From Neptuniibacter sp048548695 (GTDB taxonomy: Bacteria; Pseudomonadota; Gammaproteobacteria; Pseudomonadales; Balneatricaceae): a DNA stretch of 30,949 nt. Under the pieces are notes generated by a model. That model worked only from the letters and a program-made list of their open reading frames with translations, did no database searches and was not told where the DNA came from. Location: assembly GCF_048548695.1 (NCBI RefSeq), contig NZ_JBLYIF010000022.1; one strand, written 5' to 3'. Shown here piece by piece: positions 1 through 8,000 of this stretch; position 1 is the first letter of the stretch; every line of letters begins with the position of its first letter. A program made the position numbers and the translations under genes.

Positions 1-39
1 TTTTTCAGCTTCCTGGCGAGCCGACTCAATAGCGTCCAT
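1..39 (-). CDS. N-terminal fragment of an unidentified protein (cut by window edge)
   Basis: An ATG at 39 reads leftward off the window, giving MDAIESARQEAEK. It lies three bases after the stop codon of the HTH gene at 43-645. An AAGGA ribosome binding site sits seven bases before the ATG, inside the end of that gene, so this is the third gene of the same operon. Only 13 residues are visible, so no family can be assigned. ImmA/IrrE (M78) peptidases often follow HTH genes and often begin with a similar charged helix, but that is a guess. Confidence 0.6.
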   Translation of the reverse strand, partial: MDAIESARQEAEK

Positions 40-42
40 ACT

Positions 43-645
43 TTAATCCTTGAATGCTCTCAGAGCAGCTTTCTGCTCTTCTGACAAGTTAGACGTTTCT
101 ATCGCTTCATCAAAGGAAATTGGCTCAGGCGCAGTGGGCTTACCATCTGCCTTAAAGCTCTGCGCCGAAGATATTGTTGCGGGCCGATTTAGAGCAGATT
201 TCATGATATCAGCACTGACATTAGCGGCATCAGCCACTGCTTCAATAAAGCGTATGGGGATTGACGAAAATGTTATCGTTTGATCACGCAGTCGCGTCAA
301 AAATATTCTGCTTAAGCCTAGGCTTTTGGCTAAGTCGCGGAAGCTCTTCTTGTCCAGATTAGCCAACGGGTTTTCGACGCCCGTCGATCGTGATTCAGAC
401 TCAGTGCCCGACAACATTGACTGGAATTTATCCCATGCCATCGCAGCCCCCTCACTTACTTTGCCATCAGCTGGAATCTCCTCATGTACTGGAGCAGTAA
501 GCATTTCAATTGAAAGGTCGATTAGCTCATCGCGGTACTGCGGGTAGCTCTGTAGGTACTTCTCTAATATCGCAGCGTCTCGCCTTGGTTCAACAGAAAA
601 GGCGTATAAAACATCTTCTTTTGATTCATCGGGACCAATTGTCAT
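43..645 (-). CDS. Small HTH-like regulatory protein coupled to a sigma-like gene
   Basis: A 200-residue soluble protein with no signal peptide or membrane segment. The stretch around residues 100-150 (DLAKSLGLSRIFLTRLRDQ and after) reads like a Cro/XRE-type helix-turn-helix. The N-terminal 50 residues are acidic and helical (ILEKYLQSYPQYRDELIDL), and the C-terminal 50 are low-complexity and charged. Its ATG overlaps the TGA of the upstream sigma-like gene (ATGA), and a GGAGGAAG site precedes it, so the two are translationally coupled and probably made in fixed ratio. It could act as an anti-sigma or repressor partner of the sigma-like protein. I recognise no named family, so this role is inferred from context. 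Confidence 0.6.
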   Translation of the reverse strand: MTIGPDESKEDVLYAFSVEPRRDAAILEKYLQSYPQYRDELIDLSIEMLTAPVHEEIPADGKVSEGAAMAWDKFQSMLSGTESESRSTGVENPLANLDKKSFRDLAKSLGLSRIFLTRLRDQTITFSSIPIRFIEAVADAANVSADIMKSALNRPATISSAQSFKADGKPTAPEPISFDEAIETSNLSEEQKAALRAFKD

Positions 646-1433
646 AATTCTTCCTCCGCAGGCAGCATCGTCTGCAACTTTGTATATGCCCGACGTAATA
701 GATTACGTACAGTCCGATCGGTGCAATCCAAAGCTTTTGAAATGGTTGGCGTATTTGGGTCTTTGGCTTCAACTTGCATGCCTTGTAGCCTTAGGCCGAC
801 CGCCCTTCGTTCCTTATCGGGCAGAAGCTTAATCGCATCACTTAGCCAAAACCGGAAATCACTATCGTCAAAACTTGACGACCCAGGACTGAAAAACTCT
901 GCGGCGGCCTCCTCTAACCCAGGGATTACCTCAACTCCATCGTTGGTATCTCTAGTTAGCGTGGCAGGGTTTGCAAGAGGGTCGCTCTTGCTAGCTGGCC
1001 CCATTTTTCTTAGTACACTGAAGCGCAAGGCTTGGAGGGCGTGATTGAAATTTACTTCGTAATAATCAAGGGTAGAATCGCCATCAGTATGATCTTTAGC
1101 GACTTTCTCTAATAGCTGGCTGACTATCTCTTCTCGAATAATCCCCGCTTTTCCAAACTCAACCTCCGAAACGGCTTTTTTTAATGAAACTTCCAATCGA
1201 GTAAAAAAAGCAGAAAATAGTTGCTCCAAATGCTGAGATTCAGATCCACCCTTCTTCTGTCGAAGAAAATAGAGCAGCACCTCCATTGGTACTGGATTAT
1301 CAAAGCGACTGCAACACTGTACTTGGTCGCTCTCAGGTATCCCCTCAAGCTCATCAATTAACTGCTCAACTTCAGGCCGCCTTTGATAGGGTTTTCCATC
1401 TTTTACTGATGTTTTCCTTAGTGGAATAGCCAT
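642..1433 (-). CDS. Divergent sigma-70-like (ECF-like) transcription factor
   Basis: A 263-residue protein. The C-terminal 60 residues look like sigma-70 region 4: a LLPDKERRAVGLRLQG helix, then an HTH (ISKALDCTDRTVRNLLRRA). A weaker region-2-like helix lies mid-protein (YYEVNFNHALQALRFSVLRKM). The first 100 residues are unlike standard ECF sigmas, so it may be a specialised or degenerate sigma. I chose the ATG at 1433 because GGAGG lies five bases upstream; the in-frame TTG at 1445 has no such support. It is the first gene of a leftward operon with the HTH gene at 43-645. A perfect 8-bp inverted repeat at 1478-1494 lies just upstream and could be its operator. Confidence 0.65.
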   Translation of the reverse strand: MAIPLRKTSVKDGKPYQRRPEVEQLIDELEGIPESDQVQCCSRFDNPVPMEVLLYFLRQKKGGSESQHLEQLFSAFFTRLEVSLKKAVSEVEFGKAGIIREEIVSQLLEKVAKDHTDGDSTLDYYEVNFNHALQALRFSVLRKMGPASKSDPLANPATLTRDTNDGVEVIPGLEEAAAEFFSPGSSSFDDSDFRFWLSDAIKLLPDKERRAVGLRLQGMQVEAKDPNTPTISKALDCTDRTVRNLLRRAYTKLQTMLPAEEEL

Positions 1434-1477
1434 CCATGCCTCCAAAATAAAACTTTGTTCTAGGATACACTTAATGT

Positions 1478-1494
1478 GATCATTTTAAATGATC
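1478..1494. promoter_or_regulatory. Perfect inverted repeat, candidate operator
   Basis: GATCATTT-T-AAATGATC is a perfect 8-bp inverted repeat around one central base. It lies 44 bases upstream of the sigma-like gene's ATG. The half-site size suits a dimeric HTH repressor, possibly the coupled HTH protein. It contains two GATC (Dam) sites, so methylation could affect binding. Confidence 0.45.
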
Positions 1495-1690
1495 CACCTA
1501 ATTGGCTTATAAATAGCGTCCTTCCAGAGGCAAGAACACTGCTATGGGATTTCGTGTTTTTGGCGTAAATTGCGCCCATATCTGACTTTTTACTTTACCC
1601 ACATATCTTCCATGAAAGGATCTTCGTGATTCATCAACAATTAATGGCAATCGTTGCGTTAAACTTGGTGAAAATCAATAATGCCCGTGC

Positions 1691-1712
1691 TCCAATTCGC
1701 TGGCAAATTGGA
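1691..1712. promoter_or_regulatory. Hairpin upstream of M41-like gene
   Basis: TCCAATT and AATTGGA form a perfect 7-bp inverted repeat around an 8-base loop, 34 bases before the peptidase start. It could be an operator or a leader structure. There is no T-run, so it is not a terminator. Confidence 0.3.
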
Positions 1713-1746
1713 TTGAGTAATGTCTTGTATTCATGAGGGGGAGTTT

Positions 1747-2268
1747 ATGAGTGTCACACACTATGCGCTCCACTTACGGATGAATCATCAAAAATACCGG
1801 GCAGCATTTCATGAAGTTGGGCACTTAGTCATGCTAAAGAGTTGGAGGCCTGATAAGTCCAATGTGGCTATCTATTATGATGGGCTTTGGTGTGGAGAAA
1901 TTCTCCCTCCTCCTAACTACCCGCATTCGATTGACGTTGCCAAAGTTATCGTTGCAGGAGTCGTTGCAGAAACGTGCTATGAACAGCTGAATGCGAAAGA
2001 GGTTCGACGTGTTTTCGAAAGCGATTTTCGTTCATTTGGCGGGGACTGGAAAAATTACAAAAAGAACTTAAAGGCCACTAAACCTGAGAGGATAGCGCTG
2101 TCGGAAATGCTATTAAATGAGGGAAGATACTATGGTGATGTGGTGGAAGACTCGGGATATTTTCCATATATCCATTCAGCTTGCATGGCTACGTTTCAGC
2201 ATTTTGGTGAGCACAAAATGCACCTCCTAGCTAAAGCGCTATACCTTAACGGCAAAGTCATTCTTTAA
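1747..2268 (+). CDS. Stand-alone M41 (FtsH-type) zinc metallopeptidase-like protein
   Basis: A 173-residue protein with the pattern of the FtsH protease domain: HEVGH at residues 22-26 (two zinc histidines and the catalytic glutamate), a helix AGVVAETCYEQ near 70-80 like the AGRAAEE helix of FtsH, and an Asp near 93 (FESDFR) in the place of the third zinc ligand. It has no AAA+ ATPase domain and no membrane segment, so it would be soluble and ATP-independent, or work with a partner. I chose ATG 1747 over ATG 1720 because a strong GGGGGAG lies just before 1747. It is divergent from the sigma-like operon and convergent with the condensin operon. A role in cleaving a regulator is plausible but inferred. 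Confidence 0.6.
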   Translation: MSVTHYALHLRMNHQKYRAAFHEVGHLVMLKSWRPDKSNVAIYYDGLWCGEILPPPNYPHSIDVAKVIVAGVVAETCYEQLNAKEVRRVFESDFRSFGGDWKNYKKNLKATKPERIALSEMLLNEGRYYGDVVEDSGYFPYIHSACMATFQHFGEHKMHLLAKALYLNGKVIL

Positions 2269-2305
2269 TGCAAATTCGTTTAACTTTATGACTAATTACT
2301 TCGAA

Positions 2306-3160
2306 TTACTGCTTCATCTCAATGATTCTCAAGGGGATTTTATTGGCGATGATATGCTCTTGCATAACAGCTATATTCTGATCTTTCATCGAGATAAGTA
2401 ATTCACAGGCTTCACCGCATGCTTTCATTTCAGCTGTTTTCAATTGCCGAGCTTGCTTCCAAAAAATGTCAGGCTGATTGAATTTATTAAATTCAGGGTT
2501 TTCTTTTGTCCATATACTGATATCTGCAGGAACCAGAATTGCATCGTGGTTATTAGACAACCCTATGGACATACCTGCAGGGTCAAAATCATAAAAACCA
2601 ACACTTTTTGCTGGCGGATTTATTTCTAAAAGCTGCTTTACCTCTCTAGCATCTTCTTCGTGGCCTCGATAGATAAGCAATGAGTTGGAAAGCTCTTGAG
2701 GTAAACGCAGGCCAGACCAATCCCTAATAAGCTCACCATTCTCAACGATAACGACGGTTTCATTCTCGAGGATTAGATTTGAAGCCGGAGTATTCATGAA
2801 GCAGCGAGGAGGCAAAATGGCAAGACCTGAGTGAGTATTAATGGCAGTGCCGTCAGCCCGTGCCACTTTAATCAGATCTGAGAAGACGTTCTTGCCTGAA
2901 ACCTTTTCGCTTTTACCACGGAGTGCTGCTTCCACCCTACTCTTTGGTAGTTCTGATTTTGAGTGGGGATTTAAGCCAAGCTCCTCATCCATCCAGCCTT
3001 GAAGGTAATCTCTGTCTTTCTGAGAGAAAGTTATCGTTGAATTTCCAGAAATACGACCTACGCCATGCTCATCATGGATTCGTTTCCACGTACTGTTAAG
3101 CTTTGCTGTAGGTCCACCGTTCAGAAAGTATGCTTGAATGACTTTGAATTCTCGTCTCAC
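2306..3160 (-). CDS. Toprim-domain protein, JetD/MksG-like nuclease subunit
   Basis: A 284-residue protein, last in the four-gene condensin operon. The second half fits a Toprim fold: VVIVEN with Glu140, LIYRGHEEDA near 162-171, then VGFYDFDPAGMSIG with Asp191 and Asp193. These match the acidic residues that bind metal in JetD/MksG and topoisomerase VI-like Toprim nucleases. The N-terminal 125 residues probably form the winged-helix and arm region. It is shorter than typical JetD as I know the family (roughly 350-400). The start is GTG at 3160, overlapping the TGA of the kleisin gene (GTGA), with CAGGAG seven bases upstream. In Wadjet systems this subunit cuts DNA held by the SMC motor; the same activity is likely here because the acidic triad is intact. 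Confidence 0.7.
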   Translation of the reverse strand: MRREFKVIQAYFLNGGPTAKLNSTWKRIHDEHGVGRISGNSTITFSQKDRDYLQGWMDEELGLNPHSKSELPKSRVEAALRGKSEKVSGKNVFSDLIKVARADGTAINTHSGLAILPPRCFMNTPASNLILENETVVIVENGELIRDWSGLRLPQELSNSLLIYRGHEEDAREVKQLLEINPPAKSVGFYDFDPAGMSIGLSNNHDAILVPADISIWTKENPEFNKFNQPDIFWKQARQLKTAEMKACGEACELLISMKDQNIAVMQEHIIANKIPLRIIEMKQ

Positions 3161-4383
3161 ACTACCACTCCTGAAACTGGTTGAATAACTATGTCTGATA
3201 CCCAGTAATTACCCCTGAAGGTGTCATCCTGCCTCTCTAGAAAATCAAGGCAGATCGATTTTCGATCTATGTCTGGTAAGCCATAAACCTCATTCACTAA
3301 GGCCATAAACCATAGTTCAGGTTCGCATCCGAGCTCTAAGACTTTATAAACCTCGTAGGCAGAAATTGATTGACTGGTTTCTTGCACCAGACTTACAGCA
3401 TCTAAGACAGCTGTGCGTATAGGATCTACGGGTAATAGCTCTGCTTCACCTTCCAGCGCGTTTTTAACGGGCTCCTCTTCATGCTCCTCTTCTTCTACTG
3501 GAACGATTGGAGGGAGCTTATGAACAATCTCTGCAAGGTCCTCTTCATGATCTGGGTTACGTATATCTGCTTTAGCAGAAACCATAACGGCTTCAGCACG
3601 GTTCAATACTTGTGGGATTTTATCTAGATTATCGATATTTGCTGTGTACGTTTCCTGATTTTGATATAGACCTAGAACACTGTCGATCAATCGTGACTTG
3701 CGTTGTTGGCGGTTAATCGTATGTAGCATGTCAGTAAGCCGATCTATCGCATAAATCAGCTCTTTTCGACAGGCTTCAAGCGCTTTAGGGATTGCTTTTC
3801 TTAACAAGCGTCTTAAGTCAGGATCTCGACCCGCTTTAGCTTGTAGGTCCTGATAATCAAATGTACTAAGAATGTTATTAAACTCAGTCGCACGATCGAT
3901 CATTTTTCGGTTTTCACGTGCTCTTAGGTCTAAATTATGTATGTGTGTAAATCCACTGCTGATGTGATGGGAGAACATTGCTATAGATTCTGTTAGCCCT
4001 TCTATGAGCTGCTGACCATATTCAAAGGCAATGCCCAAGTAAGTTAAGCTATCCTCTTCTGCGCCACGTTTCTTTGCTTCTTGGTAACCATTTATCGCCT
4101 CTTCAATCTCACTCCAAAGGTGCCCGATAACAACGTTAGCACTCGACATTCGATAACTTCGTGTGACTGCGGATAATGTTGTTGTAAGAGCGCGACTCAA
4201 CTGGACGGGTTCGTCTGGATCTAGCTGCCATGCGAGATGGTGTTTCAATAATGCTTTTATTGCAGCTTGGTTTTCTTCTGTATCATGTAGTGTGCCACGA
4301 TGGTTTAAATAGGCATCGAGCACAGGACCATGATGTGTGGCCAATGACTTCAAGCCATCTGCAGCATCATCTAATCGAGCCAT
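3157..4383 (-). CDS. Kleisin-like subunit (JetA/MksF/MukF-like)
   Basis: A 408-residue mostly helical protein. An N-terminal helical part is followed by a long helical middle (about residues 100-290). Next comes a very acidic linker (VPVEEEEHEEE) near 300-310, and the C-terminal 80 residues look like a small winged-helix domain. That layout fits MukF-type kleisins, which bridge the SMC heads. I chose the ATG at 4383 (MARLDDAADG) because a near-perfect AAGGAGGT lies eight bases upstream and the ATG overlaps the MukE-like stop (TAATG). The longer frame back to 4476 runs through the neighbouring gene and is not needed. I assign the family mainly from gene position and overall layout, since sequence identity in this family is low. 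Confidence 0.6.
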   Translation of the reverse strand: MARLDDAADGLKSLATHHGPVLDAYLNHRGTLHDTEENQAAIKALLKHHLAWQLDPDEPVQLSRALTTTLSAVTRSYRMSSANVVIGHLWSEIEEAINGYQEAKKRGAEEDSLTYLGIAFEYGQQLIEGLTESIAMFSHHISSGFTHIHNLDLRARENRKMIDRATEFNNILSTFDYQDLQAKAGRDPDLRRLLRKAIPKALEACRKELIYAIDRLTDMLHTINRQQRKSRLIDSVLGLYQNQETYTANIDNLDKIPQVLNRAEAVMVSAKADIRNPDHEEDLAEIVHKLPPIVPVEEEEHEEEPVKNALEGEAELLPVDPIRTAVLDAVSLVQETSQSISAYEVYKVLELGCEPELWFMALVNEVYGLPDIDRKSICLDFLERQDDTFRGNYWVSDIVIQPVSGVVV

Positions 4384-5015
4384 TACAAAAGACCTCCTTG
4401 GGTCTGCTCTGTATCTTCGATGTCTAAGCGTTCGTGAGAAGCAATGAATTCCAGAACATCGTAAAGATAGCTCCATTTAGCAGTGGCACGATATCGCGAA
4501 CCGGAAGCATCTAACTTGATGAGATATTCTTCACTCTCAAGCTTGTTCAAAATATGGCGGATACGGCCTTTACCATCTCTTGCAGCGGATTTGAAAAGAG
4601 CGTTCTTTGTTAGATCTGTAAGGGCATGATTTAACTCTGGAGATCTCTCAATATAGCCAAGCATTTCACTCTCATTAACTAACAAGCCTGCTTCTATAGG
4701 TCTTCCAGTTGGATTGCAATCACGAGCAAGTCTCATCCAGCGCACATACGGTTCTATCTCACTCGCAAACTGCTTGAAAGTTCTACGGATATCAGTTTTT
4801 GCTTTTGGCTCATCCAGATCAACATATGCCAAATGAAATCCTTTCCCATCACTTGTAGACCTTACTGAACGATCGATACGTATCAGAAACTCAAGCACTT
4901 CACGGTTATGCGTTTCGTTTTGGAGGAAAGCATACTCGCCAGGTAGAGTTTCATGGCAAATGACTTTGTCAGCGAGTAAAGCTTGAGTAGCACGAGAAAA
5001 CATTTTTAGATCCAT
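4383..5015 (-). CDS. MukE-like subunit (JetB/MksE-like)
   Basis: A 210-residue protein between the SMC and kleisin genes. It is helical, with a winged-helix-like C-terminal part (IRHILNKLESEEYLIKLDAS, then RATAKWSYLYDVLEFI). This matches the size and style of MukE/MksE/JetB, which dimerise and bind the kleisin. The ATG at 5015 lies one base after the SMC stop codon, and GGAGG sits nine bases upstream inside the SMC gene. Its own stop overlaps the kleisin start. The operon is therefore coupled end to end, as expected for subunits of one complex. Assignment rests on context plus fold style. Confidence 0.6.
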   Translation of the reverse strand: MDLKMFSRATQALLADKVICHETLPGEYAFLQNETHNREVLEFLIRIDRSVRSTSDGKGFHLAYVDLDEPKAKTDIRRTFKQFASEIEPYVRWMRLARDCNPTGRPIEAGLLVNESEMLGYIERSPELNHALTDLTKNALFKSAARDGKGRIRHILNKLESEEYLIKLDASGSRYRATAKWSYLYDVLEFIASHERLDIEDTEQTQGGLL

Positions 5016-5016
5016 C

Positions 5017-8000
5017 TTATTCAGCCTCCACTGCCAGTGATGATAGTTTCCCTTTTAGAGAGTTTGACCGATTTTTTAACGGATCAGTAAGATTTCTAAC
5101 TCCCCTTTTACGATCAATCAGTTTGCGGTGCTTAAAGAACTTCAGCAGATTTTGGTCTGTACTAGGGAATGCTGAGAAGCAATAGATGCCAGCCTCCTCA
5201 AACATATGGAACAGCCTTGCAATATTTTCGGGTGATAGAGCGGCAAGTTCGTCGATAGGCCAGTGAAGAGATATCTGATTATTAGGACATAGGTAACGTG
5301 CCATACCCATGAAGATTACAAGTATTGCTAGATAGGACAAGCCGTTACTACTTAGCGCATCAAATTCTTTAGCGGATTCAACATGTGCTTTACGCCCATT
5401 TTCTTCAAGACATATTCGCAGACGAATCAAAGAATTGATGTCATTACTGATACGAGCATTTTGTAAGGCTTCATTTGCTGATTGGATGGCATAGAGAAGC
5501 GCCTCTGGTGGTAGTTCAAAGTCTCGACCATCTTGCCATTCTCTCCATTGTTCATTAAAGCTGGAAAGCTTGTCCCAATAATCACCTTCCACCACCACTG
5601 AGGTGACCTGTAGTTCAATATTGGTTAGGTTCTCAATCCGCTGATTTGTATTGACGCGCTGCCCAAGAAGGCGTGAAACTCGTGAAACTTCATCGTTCAA
5701 ACCTTTTAGGCAATCATGATATTTAGACAGGCTATCCCCAACCGCCCTTACCTGCTGAATTAAGACATCTCTTATTGCAGGAAGGTCATGATCTAATAGG
5801 TGCGCCAAATCTAGAGGCTGTTTAAGCCTGAATTCATCAGAAAACTCATCGCTATGACTTAAGCTTCTTCGCTGCTCAAGCAAAGATTCCCACGCTTTAT
5901 AAATACGTGAGTTAATGTACTTATTGAGGATAGCCTGAGCGTTATTGACGCCTTCAATCACTTCTTTTTTCAGTTGCTTCTCTTCTGAAATAAGGCGGGA
6001 TAGCTTGTCAGTCAAATCTAGCAGGCTACCACTTGGCTCTTCCTCGGCTGTTTCTGATACTGGACACTGTGAAATAAGGTTGTTTGCGTTTTCAATTTGA
6101 GGCTTTAGTTCTTTCAACTTATCTAGACTTTCGCGACGCTGAGTCTCGATACCATTTTTGGCCTGATGGTGTTTTTTGTTATGGATTTGAATATCTTCTT
6201 GCGCACTAGAAGCCTTAGATCTGAGTTCTGAAATTAGTAGGTCTTTCTCAGGTACTTTTGACCAGAAGTTTTTGCACCAACTCTCATATTTTTGTAATTC
6301 GGTTGTGTAGCCTCTGATTGTTTCAACTAAATTGTATTGATCATTCTTAGTTTTGCGTGCAGTTCTTATCTGATTGGGATCAACACCAGCTTTCTCGCAC
6401 TCCACTGTGAAACGCACTTCGATTTGTTTCACTCGGGTTTGAAAATCAGCTTTCGACTGTTTTTCCTGAGATACGAGTAGATTAATCCTCTCCTCAATAT
6501 TTTGGCTTTCAGATTGCTGCCTTGAGTCAAGTTCTAGCCTCGTTTGATTAAAAGAACTTTCGATCTCTCTTTTCAGTTCAGTTGTACGTTCATCATGGTC
6601 TTTTAGGGCTTTCTTGAGGCTCTTAACCTCTTCAAGAAGTTGTACCTGTCGCTCTTCAGCTTTCTCCTGAGCAATCGCCTTGGTTCTTTTGTACCTGTCT
6701 CTAAGGGCCTTAATGCTATCTCCTTGTTGTTTAACATGATGTTTCAATTCAGCATATTTTGTTTCAAGAGGTTTGATAGCCTTGAATAGCTCATTAGCTG
6801 CACTTTCTAATTCATCACATCGTTTTTGTGAAGACCTAAGGCGTGTATCAGCTTGCTCTAAACGTGCCAGTAATACATCTTCCCTAGTGGCGTGTGGCGG
6901 GGTATCAATATTTTGTAATGCTAAGTGCCATCCATAGATGGTGCCAGATAGCCCTTCTTTGTAATCAGGTTGCAAATCAGTTCTTAAAAGCAACTCTGGA
7001 TCTAAGATTTTCCCGATTGTCTCAGCCCAAGCTGGGTCGAATAAACGTAGATCAGATAGCAATGTCCCGTCTTTAGGATAAATTAGAGCATTTAATTCAT
7101 CATAAGCTTTCTGGAGATCCTTTGTTTCATCAAGCCCATACTGTAGGGCTTTTAGCGCTGCCTTGTGCTTATCATTTTGTGTGTCGAGTTCGCTCTTGCT
7201 GTTTGCTAAAGCAAATTCATTTACCTCAAGCTTCTCACTCGCTTCATCAATTTGAGCTTCAATGAGATCTAGGGCTTTTTGGTCATCGTTAGTTATTTGT
7301 ACAGAACCAGATTGGAGCCCTGTTTTAACTATTAGGTTATTAAGTTCCTGGCGTTGCTTGGCGTTTTCGCCCTCTATCAACTCGGTAATTGCTTTATGCT
7401 TTTGGGAGGTGACTTCAGCTTTAGCATCCGCAAACTTTATGACCAGCTCGTTCTGTTGTTCCCTTAGTTCAAGCTTCTTAGCCGAGAGCTTTTTTAAGTC
7501 CTTATCGAGATTCTCTTGAGCCTTATATTTCCCTGAATCTAGTGCGCTTTCTAAATTGTTTACCTGTTTTGTGAGTAGCTCTAGATCACTCTCAAACTGT
7601 TGTAAACGATCAATGTGGTGATCTAAATTATCGTACTGAGCTTTCTTTTCGGTGACGTTCCAGCCCTGCCACCTTCTATTTTCATCATGGATTCCATTGA
7701 TTTCGTCATCTAACTGCTTAGCTTGACTCTGAAGCTGCAACGCATTTTCCCTAAGCTGTAAGCTTTCGGATTTGTAAACTTCATCAAGGGCTGTAATCTC
7801 AACAGTAAGTGTTTCTATCTGATTTTTTAACGTTTCGGCCTGATCTGACGCTTCAAGGCAACGATATTTCAGCTCAGTTACAGCTATGACTCTGTCTGAA
7901 ATAACAAGGTCTCGTTGTTGGTGCTTCTCTATGCAGAGGCGAATTTTTAGTTCTGCAGAGTCAAAATCCCTTAAGCCAGCAATATCCTGTACAAGTGTTT

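Larger units (their letters stand above)
1434..1746. other. Divergent intergenic region between sigma-like gene and M41-like gene
   Basis: This 313-bp stretch separates two divergent genes and must hold both promoters. I find a perfect palindrome (1478-1494) and a hairpin close to the peptidase gene (1691-1712). A 30-codon open frame lies near 1643-1735 but has no convincing ribosome binding site. No clear -35/-10 pair could be assigned to either side. Confidence 0.5.

Noticed and set aside
1643..1735. A 30-codon rightward frame starting MAIVALNLVK
   Set aside because: It has no convincing ribosome binding site or family signal and overlaps the hairpin upstream of the peptidase gene.
4384..4476. 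N-terminal extension of the kleisin-like protein to 4476
   Set aside because: It would overlap the MukE-like gene by over 90 bases. ATG 4383 has a near-perfect AAGGAGGT site and a TAATG junction.
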